Origin: a virus
IMG/VR virus record: IMGVR_UViG_3300006802_000129
Span: 1-52,324 of that record
Reading direction: 5' to 3' (one strand)
Length of the DNA: 52,324 bases
Position 1 is the first letter of the stretch; each line of letters opens with the position of its first letter. The notes beneath the pieces were generated by a model. The model had not been told where the DNA came from. It saw only the letters and a list, made by a program, of their open reading frames with translations, and did not search any database. This document shows, one piece after another, positions 29,514-37,500 of the stretch. Both the position numbers and the translations under genes were made by a program.

Positions 29514-31001
29514 ATGCAGGAAATTGAAGTGTTTCACTTCAACGAACTGCTCAACGACAGGGGTGTAGGGGTAGACCTCAAAAGTATAGACAAGCTAGTA
29601 TCCGTATGCGACGAAATCCGTAATGACTACGAGGATAAAGTCCGTGCGCTTACTGGTGGTATGGTGGATTCTGCGAAAGCAGTAAGCCAAGCTATGAAGT
29701 GGATCGCTAAGCAAGGCAAGCCTGTACCGGACTTGACTGCAAGGACGATTGACCAACTCTTGTCTCCTGAGATTGCCGCTACCTTTCCCCCTCAAGTTGT
29801 GCAGTTCTTGGAGTATCGGAAGATTGTTTCTAGGTCTTCCATTGCTAAGTTCAATGCCTTCCAAGAAACCGTCAGCCCTGACGGTAAGATCCACGGCATG
29901 ATGTTCTACCACGGAGCACATACCGGACGCTGGACTAGTAAGCTCGTGCAGCTACAGAACTTCCCTCGTGGTAAAGCCAAGCTAGACGATACAGAGGTAG
30001 AGCTAATCCTCACCAGCCTACACAACAACGACCCTAGAGAGTTTATCGAATGGTTGGAATACAAGTGTGAGCAGGAGAAGGGCTGGATCTCTCCGATTGA
30101 AGTCATCTCTACCCTGCTTCGTTCGATGATCGTTCCTGATGAAGGCAGGGTCATGTTGATCTATGACTACGCCAGCATCGAGTCTCGTGTACTAGCTTGG
30201 CTAGCAGACTGTAAGGAACTCCTCGATGCGTTCAAGAAGACCGATAGCGGTGAGGTTAGCTGGGATGTCTACATGCTGATGGCATCCAAGATCTACAAGG
30301 ACGATGTGGAATCCTATACCAAGAGCGATCCGAAGCGGCAGCACGGTAAGGCTGTTGTTCTAGGGTGTGGCTATGGGATGGGGCCAGCAAAGTTCCACGA
30401 GACTTGTGCTAGTCAAGGACTCACGCTTACCGAAGAGGAGGCTAACAACATGGTCTATAGCTTCCGTGACTCTTTTTCTGAGATTCCGCAGCTTTGGTAT
30501 CGGATAGATTCCGTGATGAAAGAGGTAGCCAAGAAGGTGGATAGCTCCCCGATAAAAGCTACCGATAACATCTCCTTCTACCGAACCAATAGCTTTGTGT
30601 TTTGCCGACTCCCTAACGGCAGAGATCTAGCTTACCCCATGATGGAAGTTAAGAATGAACTTAACCCCTATCTAGGTAAGACCGTTGAAGCGCTCTCCTA
30701 CATGGGATCGGATGTCCAACATCCTTGGTGTCGTAAAAAAATCTACGGTGCTAAGGCAGTAGAGAATATCGTTCAAGCAGTTGCTAGAGACCTGATGGTT
30801 GATGCAATGCTCAAGCTAGAGAAGGCAGGATTCGAGGTACTCTTCAGTGTCCACGATGAGATCGTCTGCCAGATCGACCAAGAGGACTATAGCTCCGAAC
30901 GTGTCGCTCAGTTTGAAGAGATTATGACTACTGTACCTGAGTGGGCTACCGGACTACCAATTCAAGTAGAAGGAACGGCAAGTGCTAGATATAGGAAGTA
31001 A
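29514..31001 (+). CDS. polA: Family A DNA polymerase
   Basis: 495 aa, polymerase domain only. It begins at a point (QEIEVFHFNELLNDRGVGVD) where homologues continue from the exonuclease. Motif A LIYDYASIESRVLAW at about 215-229, motif B with Arg-275, Lys-279 and Tyr-287 in KRQHGKAVVLGCGYGMG, and motif C FSVHDEIV at about 444-451 are intact. The catalytic Asp residues are present (DYAS, HDE). Residue Y287 in the Phe/Tyr selectivity position is Tyr. AGG before the ATG is a weak ribosome site, so translation is probably coupled to the exonuclease gene. Confidence 0.92.
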   Translation: MQEIEVFHFNELLNDRGVGVDLKSIDKLVSVCDEIRNDYEDKVRALTGGMVDSAKAVSQAMKWIAKQGKPVPDLTARTIDQLLSPEIAATFPPQVVQFLEYRKIVSRSSIAKFNAFQETVSPDGKIHGMMFYHGAHTGRWTSKLVQLQNFPRGKAKLDDTEVELILTSLHNNDPREFIEWLEYKCEQEKGWISPIEVISTLLRSMIVPDEGRVMLIYDYASIESRVLAWLADCKELLDAFKKTDSGEVSWDVYMLMASKIYKDDVESYTKSDPKRQHGKAVVLGCGYGMGPAKFHETCASQGLTLTEEEANNMVYSFRDSFSEIPQLWYRIDSVMKEVAKKVDSSPIKATDNISFYRTNSFVFCRLPNGRDLAYPMMEVKNELNPYLGKTVEALSYMGSDVQHPWCRKKIYGAKAVENIVQAVARDLMVDAMLKLEKAGFEVLFSVHDEIVCQIDQEDYSSERVAQFEEIMTTVPEWATGLPIQVEGTASARYRK

Positions 31002-31003
31002 CT

Positions 31004-33481
31004 ATGCAAGCGGAAAAACTATTTCAGAACGGGTGGGCCGAGATCATCCCAATGGCTCCCCCTACTGCAACTGCTACGTGGGATGTGAAACCTGGCAAGC
31101 TAGGAAAGATACCTAGTGCACCTAATGGAGATGGGACATGGCATCTGATCCGAGGCCTAGACTACAAAGCAACGCTTCAAGATGCGAGAGAATGGGACAG
31201 ACTTGGCGCTAACTTAGCACTTAGAACCAAGCACTATCCCGTCATCGACATAGACATCCTAGACGGTGAGCTAGCTGACCTCATACATAAGTATGTAATC
31301 AGTTTCCTTGGTGAAGCCCCATGTAGGTGGGGCAAGCGGCCCAAGTTAGGTTTAGTATATCGAACCACTAATCCTTTTGCAACGAAAGTCATTAGCTTTC
31401 GCTATAAAGATCAAATACATCACGTTGAGATCCTAGCAGATAAGAAGAACTTCAATATCGCAGGTGTACATCCCGAAGGATACACGTACGAATGGAGTAC
31501 TCCCCTTACTGTACCGGAAGAACTAACGGAAGTTACTGAAGCGGATGTAGCAGAATTAGTGGTAAGTCTGGAGGAGAAGCTAGCACAGTACGAAGGGGTC
31601 GAACTCCTTAGCACTATGCTAGAGAAAATCCCTCAAGGTGGTGATCTGTCTGCACCAAGTGAAGCGGCAATCGTCAAGGCGTTGGCTCACATACCGAATA
31701 CCTCACAGCTATTCCCTACTCGCAACCACCTAGTAGGGATGGCATGGAAGATCGCAGGGGCATTCGGTGCTAAAGAGCCAATGGATTATGAAATGCACGA
31801 AAACCCTGAGAAGTTTGAGCGTGCCAAGGATCTATTCACCGAGTTTGCTGGACGCTATGAGGATGGCTACAACTCACCGGAAGATATCGAGCACATCTGG
31901 AATTCTCTAGGTGCACCGACAACAGGCTGGGCTAGCTTAGAATTCTACGCAAAGCTCAACCCTGACTATATGTACGATGAGGTAGTGCAAGACTTTGAGG
32001 TAGTCGAGGTTGAGCCGAAGCCCCCTGTGCTATTCAAGGAATCTGAGAATGCTGCAATCTACACAACCTCTGGGTTATCTGAGCAGTTCATCCGAGACTT
32101 CCGAGGCCTAGTACGGGTACTCAATGCTACAAAAGGTATTGATAGACGCTACCTGATTCGTAAGTCTACTGAAGATAGCATGTGGGTACTCGATGAGAAG
32201 AACGAGATGCGGGATGCTATCCGTAACTACTGTGTTGCTCAGAGAGACGCAATCTTTCGGGCTATCCCTGACCCTGAGAAAGCAGCCTCTACTTTTCAGA
32301 AAGTCTGTGGTCACAAGTTCCAAGAGGATTTCCTCAAGCAGCTTACCTCCTATGCACGGATCAATGTACTACCCAAGGAGTGCAACACTGACCCTGACGT
32401 ACTGAATACTCCTGCTGGATTAATCAGCCTCAAGACAGGTAGACCTGTAGCAGCCAGAGATTCACCTACCTACCACACCAAGGCCACTAGCGTAGCGCCT
32501 GACCCACGGTGTCCCATCCCCCTGTTTCAAGAGTTCCTAGAGTTCGTCACCAACAAAGACAGGGCCATGCAGGACTACCTACAGAAGTTTATTGGCTACT
32601 CGGCAACAGGTAGAACCAATGAGCAGCTATTCCTAATGGCCTACGGTGACGGTAGTACGGGTAAGGGGATGTTTGTTCGGATCATGGAGGCTATCTTTCA
32701 TAGCTACCTGACGACCATCCCCTCCAATACTTTCTTAATGCGTAGAGGAGAACCCCACCCTACAGAACTCACCGAGTTTCAAGGCTATCGCCTAGCGGTA
32801 GTACAAGAGTTTCCAGACGATGCTGTCTGGAATGAGGCTATCCTCAAAACTCTAACAGGTAGCGATACCATCAAAGCAAGGAGGATGCACCAAGACTTCT
32901 ATCATTATGCTCCCACCCATACCGTGTTCATGGTTAGTAATCGCAAACCCTCTATCCGTACCCTCGACTTTGCAATGAAGCGGAGGATACGCCTGATTCC
33001 TTTCAAAGTTAAAGCACCACCTGAGCTAATAGCTAAAGACATTGAGAAGCAAATAAAGACGCAGGAGTTACCAGGAATCCTAGCATGGGTTATTGATGGG
33101 GCTATGCGTTGGTACAAAGAAGGGCTAGGTACTCCACCCAAGGCAGTACTAGATGAGACGGAAGCGTACTTTGAGGCTGCTGATGACTTAGCTATATGGC
33201 TCAACGACAATACGATTGCCGATCCAGAAGGCTTTGCTCCAATCTCAGCGATGCACAAGCGATGGGTAGGCTATCAAAAAGAAGCTGGTGTTGCTGCTAC
33301 CGATAGCGTCCGAATCTTTGGAGATAAACTAGAGTCTAGAGGTTTCCCTAGGAAACATACTAAGAAAGCTAGAGGACACGTAGGCCTACGTTTACGTGAT
33401 CCAACCTCTGAAGATTCGGTGTTATGCCCCCACTGCTTAGGGATTGGTCACATACCTATAGACAAAGGAGATAAGATATGA
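31004..33481 (+). CDS. Primase (prim-pol) fused to SF3/D5-type helicase
   Basis: 825 aa. N-terminal half is an AEP-type primase (prim-pol): YPVIDIDILDG at about 79-88 with the metal-binding Asp pair and a PCRWGKRPKLGLVYRT region. A linker leads to a D5-N-like region and the C-terminal superfamily 3 helicase: Walker A GDGSTGKGMFVR at about 547-558, LTGSDTIKARRMHQDFYHYA, and HTVFMVSNRKP (sensor). A winged helix at the end has Cys/His pairs (LCPHCLGIGH) that may bind zinc. It both primes and unwinds DNA in one chain. A 2-nt gap follows the polymerase gene. Confidence 0.9.
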   Translation: MQAEKLFQNGWAEIIPMAPPTATATWDVKPGKLGKIPSAPNGDGTWHLIRGLDYKATLQDAREWDRLGANLALRTKHYPVIDIDILDGELADLIHKYVISFLGEAPCRWGKRPKLGLVYRTTNPFATKVISFRYKDQIHHVEILADKKNFNIAGVHPEGYTYEWSTPLTVPEELTEVTEADVAELVVSLEEKLAQYEGVELLSTMLEKIPQGGDLSAPSEAAIVKALAHIPNTSQLFPTRNHLVGMAWKIAGAFGAKEPMDYEMHENPEKFERAKDLFTEFAGRYEDGYNSPEDIEHIWNSLGAPTTGWASLEFYAKLNPDYMYDEVVQDFEVVEVEPKPPVLFKESENAAIYTTSGLSEQFIRDFRGLVRVLNATKGIDRRYLIRKSTEDSMWVLDEKNEMRDAIRNYCVAQRDAIFRAIPDPEKAASTFQKVCGHKFQEDFLKQLTSYARINVLPKECNTDPDVLNTPAGLISLKTGRPVAARDSPTYHTKATSVAPDPRCPIPLFQEFLEFVTNKDRAMQDYLQKFIGYSATGRTNEQLFLMAYGDGSTGKGMFVRIMEAIFHSYLTTIPSNTFLMRRGEPHPTELTEFQGYRLAVVQEFPDDAVWNEAILKTLTGSDTIKARRMHQDFYHYAPTHTVFMVSNRKPSIRTLDFAMKRRIRLIPFKVKAPPELIAKDIEKQIKTQELPGILAWVIDGAMRWYKEGLGTPPKAVLDETEAYFEAADDLAIWLNDNTIADPEGFAPISAMHKRWVGYQKEAGVAATDSVRIFGDKLESRGFPRKHTKKARGHVGLRLRDPTSEDSVLCPHCLGIGHIPIDKGDKI

Positions 33482-33759
33482 GTCAAAAGTATGATTGGAC
33501 GGAAGAGTTTCGTAAAAGTTGCATAGAGACAGGGAAACGGGTACGAGAGAATAGTGTCAAGAACACGAAAGAGAAGTCTACGATAGATGGTGAGAGCCTG
33601 TTTCTAGAAGAGATTAAAAAGTACCTAGCTGATGGTGGAACGATTAAAGTACACCCTACTCTAAGTTCTATCCCTAGTTACGATCTGCATAAAGATGATT
33701 CAGAATACTCAGCCCGACCAGAAAGAGGTTACGTATTTAATTCTGCTATGCAATACTAA
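33478..33759 (+). CDS. Small protein of unknown function
   Basis: 93 aa, starting MSQKYDWTEEFRKSCIETGK, coupled to the primase-helicase gene by a 4-nt overlap. Charged, with a helix around LFLEEIKKYLADGGTIKVHP. Not recognised. Confidence 0.6.
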   Translation: MSQKYDWTEEFRKSCIETGKRVRENSVKNTKEKSTIDGESLFLEEIKKYLADGGTIKVHPTLSSIPSYDLHKDDSEYSARPERGYVFNSAMQY

Positions 33760-33766
33760 AATAAAT

Positions 33767-33889
33767 GGAGGGCAATTCGGTACTGAGGGACTTTAAGTTT
33801 TTCCCCCTTAGTTGCGTCTGGCAGAGATGCGGTATACCGTTATGCAATATGGATTACTTTTCATACGCTATCGATCCTACGCACCCTCC
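33767..33889 (+). ncRNA. Candidate structured RNA D
   Basis: In the 158-nt gap before the gene at 33918. Ends pair GGAGGG (33767-33772) with CCCTCC (33884-33889). Inside, ACTGAGGG (33782-33789) pairs CCCTTAGT (33805-33812, one G-U), and the palindrome CGGTATACCG lies at 33830-33839. The ends match candidate A: both begin GGRGGGCA and finish TACGC..CCCTCC, and the one differing pair is A-U here and G-U there, which keeps pairing. Weaker than B and C. Confidence 0.45.
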
Positions 33890-33917
33890 TTCTCTCACTA
33901 CTCTCATTAGGAGCACC

Positions 33918-34130
33918 ATGTCTTTTGAAGATCCGTGGGGAACTTATTTCCAAGCTGATGAGCAGATAGACTACATTCAAGCAGCCCTAGCACGTAACGC
34001 CTACGGTTCATCTTACGTGTACCGAGAGAAAATAAAAGAGCTGCAATCACTTAAAAACGTTAGGTATCAGTGTGCTATGCTAATCGGAATACCGATATCT
34101 GAGAATGCGGAGCATGAACGTTATGGGTAA
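33918..34130 (+). CDS. Small protein of unknown function
   Basis: 70 aa from the ATG at 33918, which has AGGAG upstream; upstream in-frame codons cross the structured gap and are not used. Begins MSFEDPWGTYFQADEQIDYI and continues helical (LARNAYGSSYVYREKIKELQ). Preceded by ACTCTCATTAGGAG, a variant of the recurrent leader motif. Not recognised. Confidence 0.6.
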   Translation: MSFEDPWGTYFQADEQIDYIQAALARNAYGSSYVYREKIKELQSLKNVRYQCAMLIGIPISENAEHERYG

Positions 34131-34389
34131 CTGGAGATCTGGTAGATACGGTTGGAGGGCAGAAGATCTTTCTGGTCAACGGTTTGGATCTTGGCTAGTA
34201 AAAAGCCGATCAAACAATAACCGATGGGATCAGATAATGTGGAACTGCATCTGCGACTGTGGATGGGAAGCTAAAGTCGCCGGAAAGAGTTTACGAGGAG
34301 GCGGGTCTACTAACTGCGGTTGTATTGCTCGTGAGAAACTTAGTAAACGAATGAAGCAAGAGTGGGCGAACAAAAAGCGGGCTGGTTAG
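34123..34389 (+). CDS. Zinc-ribbon-like protein (homing endonuclease-associated type)
   Basis: 88 aa from 34123 (GGAG ten bases upstream; ATGs at 34105 and 34114 are alternatives). Contains DLSGQRFGSWLVKSRSNNNR, then WNCICDCGWEAKVAGKSLRG and STNCGC. This order (D-L-x-G-Q-x-F-G, C-x-C-D-C-G, S-L-R, C-G-C) is seen in small phage proteins and at the N-terminus of HNH/AP2 homing endonucleases. It probably binds zinc and DNA; no nuclease motif is present. Last plus-strand gene before the attP region. Confidence 0.75.
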   Translation: MGNWRSGRYGWRAEDLSGQRFGSWLVKSRSNNNRWDQIMWNCICDCGWEAKVAGKSLRGGGSTNCGCIAREKLSKRMKQEWANKKRAG

Positions 34390-34418
34390 GATTCGGTTGT
34401 GATTCAAAGCAAAGTATA

Positions 34419-34445
34419 CCTAGTAGACGAGGCTTGTCTGCTAGG
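34419..34445. terminator. Hairpin between convergent operons, possible bidirectional terminator
   Basis: CCTAGTAGAC / GTCTGCTAGG, 10 bp with one G-U, loop of seven. It lies between the ends of the plus replication operon and the minus virion operon. On the minus strand it is followed by TATACTTTGCTTTG (T-rich but broken). A terminator for either direction is likely; it could also take part in integration. Confidence 0.55.
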
Positions 34446-34449
34446 TTGA

Positions 34450-34499
34450 TGGCGCGCCCACCAGGACTTGAACCTGGAACCTACTGATTAGAAGTCAGT
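34450..34499 (-). other. attP: attP core: 3' half of tRNA-Arg(UCU)
   Basis: On the minus strand this reads, in order, anticodon stem ACTGA, loop CTTCTAA (anticodon TCT), stem TCAGT, variable AGGTT, T stem CCAGG, loop TTCAAGT, stem CCTGG, acceptor strand TGGGCGC, discriminator G and CCA. All stems pair exactly. The 5' half (acceptor GCGCCCA and D arm) is missing, so it is not a working tRNA. A tRNA 3' half in a phage with a tyrosine integrase is the standard form of attP: integration restores the host tRNA gene. The 3' end matches, from memory, argU-type genes, known phage integration sites. Confidence 0.88.
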
Positions 34500-34579
34500 C
34501 TTCTAGCATCTGTTTGAGCAATGAGATCAGTGAGTTAGGATTTCTGGTTGAGTTATGGTTCTGTTATTACGAAAAGGTA

Positions 34580-37500
34580 CTACTCAAAATTTTCTTCAAT
34601 TCTAGATAAACTTCCTCCTGTTAATCGAGCCATCTCCTCATAGATATCTTTGGCCTTCCTCTCATAGTCCTCTTTGATCCTCGCTAGCTTTTCATCATCA
34701 AGATTCCCGATCTTAGAGTAGCGTTCTACTTCACGGTTCATGGCTTGCTTTGCTTTTCTCAAGCGGAAGTTCAGCGTATTCATGCGCTTGCTCTGCTCCT
34801 CGCTCAGCTTAAAGCCGTAGGCGTTGAAACCTGCTGTCTTCGATAGCGCTTGCCAGATATTGTTGCGGATATTCCCTCTGCTATCATACATCAGCGAGTC
34901 ACCGACAAGGGATTCCTTGTAGCCTAGCTCGTGCAATCCTGCATCTAATAGATTCATAGCTGTTCCATTCGACGCTAGCATTGCTGGCATCACGGAGTCG
35001 TAATAGAACTTAGCATAGGCTAACCACTTATCTGTCTCTGAGATGTCTGGATCATCTACAATCTCCCTTTGCTTAAACGGATCATAGCCGGATGCTGCCG
35101 CTACCGTCATGCTCCAGAAGGGTGAACTGAATGCACCCATTGTCTTTGCGGCATTGGAGAACTCAAGGCTGAGTAGTTGTTCGATTGCCTGAGCGTGACT
35201 AGCATATGGCAGGAGGTACTGCATATCGACCATCAATACATTTCCATTCTCGTCCTTGTAGGGGAACGGGAACATGAATGGCCCCTTCTTCTGTACCCAA
35301 TCCGGCATCAATGCCTTGAACTGCTCTTCGTCCTCGTCCTCCAATCCTCTTGTGATGTACTGTGCTAGTCCATAATTTAATGCTAGCGGTACTGCTAGAC
35401 GATGCCACTTGCTCGGAGACTTAATGATGTCTGCAAAAAACGGAGTAGCTTTGTATGTCCAGGTTACAAAAGGCATTCCGAAAGCAGAGCGTCGTACCCA
35501 CCGAATTCCTTGACTGACTTCTGAGTAGTCAAAGAGTGGCTTGTTCGCCTCGATCAGTGCATCTGCTGCACTCATCCCCTTCTGATCCTGCATGTACATT
35601 GCAAATGCTAGCTTATTCCAGACCTCAATCCCTTGGTACAAATCCCCTGTAACTTCTCGTAACCAAGTGTACTTGCGATCTAGTTGTGACCCAGGTTCTG
35701 CTAGTGACTTCATCAACTCTAGGATATCTTTTGGCTCATCTCCTCGTGCTTCCCGTTCTGCTCGTGCAATCCGTGCTAGCGACTTACGGTCTAGTTGTCG
35801 TAGCTCATTGGCACTGAAGGTAGTCTTGACTAGCCCTTCTCGTTTGAATTCATTGTAGCGATCTCCTTTGTTTCTAATTTCTGATGCAGCTTTCCACAAA
35901 TAGTCGAGCCGATGCAGAGGCATTCCTGCTAGGTGCATCATGATCAGGTTTGATACGATGTTCCTACCCCATGACGGGATGTTCGCTACAACCTTGCCCC
36001 ACTTCCAGAAGTCTATGAACTTATCCTGCCGGACTGCCCACTCGTCATTCATCTTCTTGTATAGCTCAACGTCTCCTAGAATATCTTGATAGATCTCCTT
36101 CCTCAGTAGCATACCCCGAAACGCTCCGTACCGAACATCATCCGGCACAGGAACCCAAAGGCTAGGGTCGTAGTCAAAGTCTAGGTTTTCATTAGCCCGA
36201 TCCTCCATCGACCTTGCCACTCTGCGGTAGAGATCTGCTTTATCCCCACTACTATTGTCCGCTAGATTTCTGATGCGCTCAGCCTCTGATCTTAGGAAGG
36301 AAGCGGATACCTGCTTATCATCCTGCTGGAGTACTGGCCCACCTAGTACATCTTGGGCGTTTAGGTTGGCATCATCTAGGGCTTGCTGAATAAACTCTGC
36401 ATAGTTTACGGTGATGAATGAATCTCTATGTACAAAATCAAACTGAATGTCATCATCTAGCCTGATCCCTGATAGCGGCAACTCTTGGTTACGCATACTA
36501 TCGATCCTAGTCTCCGGTGTTCGGCTAACCTGGGCTAGTAGCTGGAACATCTCCAGCATGGCTAGGTCACGGTTCGGTTGGATCAGTGCTCTAGCTGTCA
36601 GGAACATTGGATCTTTGACCTCACCCCAGAAGCTACGTAAGGCTTGGTCGATATCTTTTCTGCGGCTCAAGTAATCTAAGTTGGACACTGCTTTGCCGCT
36701 AGAGAAAGCGATCCGGTCATCCTCGTTGAGCAAGTACATTAGATACTTACGTGGCAGGTAATTGCCATCGTACTTGTCAAAGGACTCAGGAGATAGTAGT
36801 CCTGCTCGGACTAGGCTTAGTCCGGTCTGACTAATCTTCTCTCTTGCCTTAATGACATTGGCCTGTACATCCGGTGCTAGCCCGTCAATGATCTCCTGCC
36901 GCTCTGTTGCATTAGTAGCAGTGAAGGCATCAAATACCTGTTGGATCTCTTCGGTATCCAGATTCTCAAAGGAGGATGCTAGTGTACCGTAGGTCTCCTC
37001 AATCTCTCCAACTACCCCAGCAAAACGATTCTTTACCTGACGATAGAACTGAGCCATCTCAGGACTCAACCCTGCAAAGGGGTCGAAGAACTGGTGGATT
37101 TTAGCCCCTAGTTTCCGTAGTCCATTCTCCTGACTCATGTGTGTAGGGCCAAACTCTCCGGCTCTTTCACTCAATAGTACTTGTTGCTGTACCTCTGGAT
37201 CGTAGTCGTCAAAGACGGTGTAGCCTTCCTCACTGACTGTACCTCGAACTCCGCTACGTAGCATAGCCTGAGCTACTGCCGTGGAGTCTCCTAGCTCTTG
37301 CATCAGGGAGTCGTGCTCGTCCTTAATCTCACTGAATGGTACAAACTCTTCTACTCTACCTCGTGTAACCAGCTCCGTAGGAGTTGCAGGAACTAGTTCG
37401 TTGTTCGCCAGAAACTCTTGGGTCAGGTAATTATTGATGAGCTGCTTCTGTACTATTCGAGCTGCATCCGTGTTGTTATCCGCATTGTACTTGTTGAGTG

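Larger units (their letters stand above)
34385..34542. repeat. Direct repeats flanking attP core (candidate integrase arm sites)
   Basis: GTTAGGATT occurs at 34385-34393 and 34534-34542, on each side of the tRNA segment, and GGTTG occurs close to each and again at 34444-34448. Same-orientation short repeats on both sides of a core are the layout of integrase arm sites. Only two copies; chance is possible. Confidence 0.45.

Noticed and set aside
29490-29514. Programmed +1 frameshift joining exonuclease and polymerase
   Set aside because: The window open in both frames is only 11-14 nt, has no slippery codon like CTT-TGA, and the polymerase has its own ATG.
33765-33917. Upstream extension of the gene at 33918
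   Set aside because: It crosses the structured gap; the ATG at 33918 has AGGAG.
34450-34580. A complete tRNA gene
   Set aside because: Only the anticodon, T and 3' acceptor arms are present. No GCGCCCA acceptor strand or D arm lies upstream, so it is an attP remnant.
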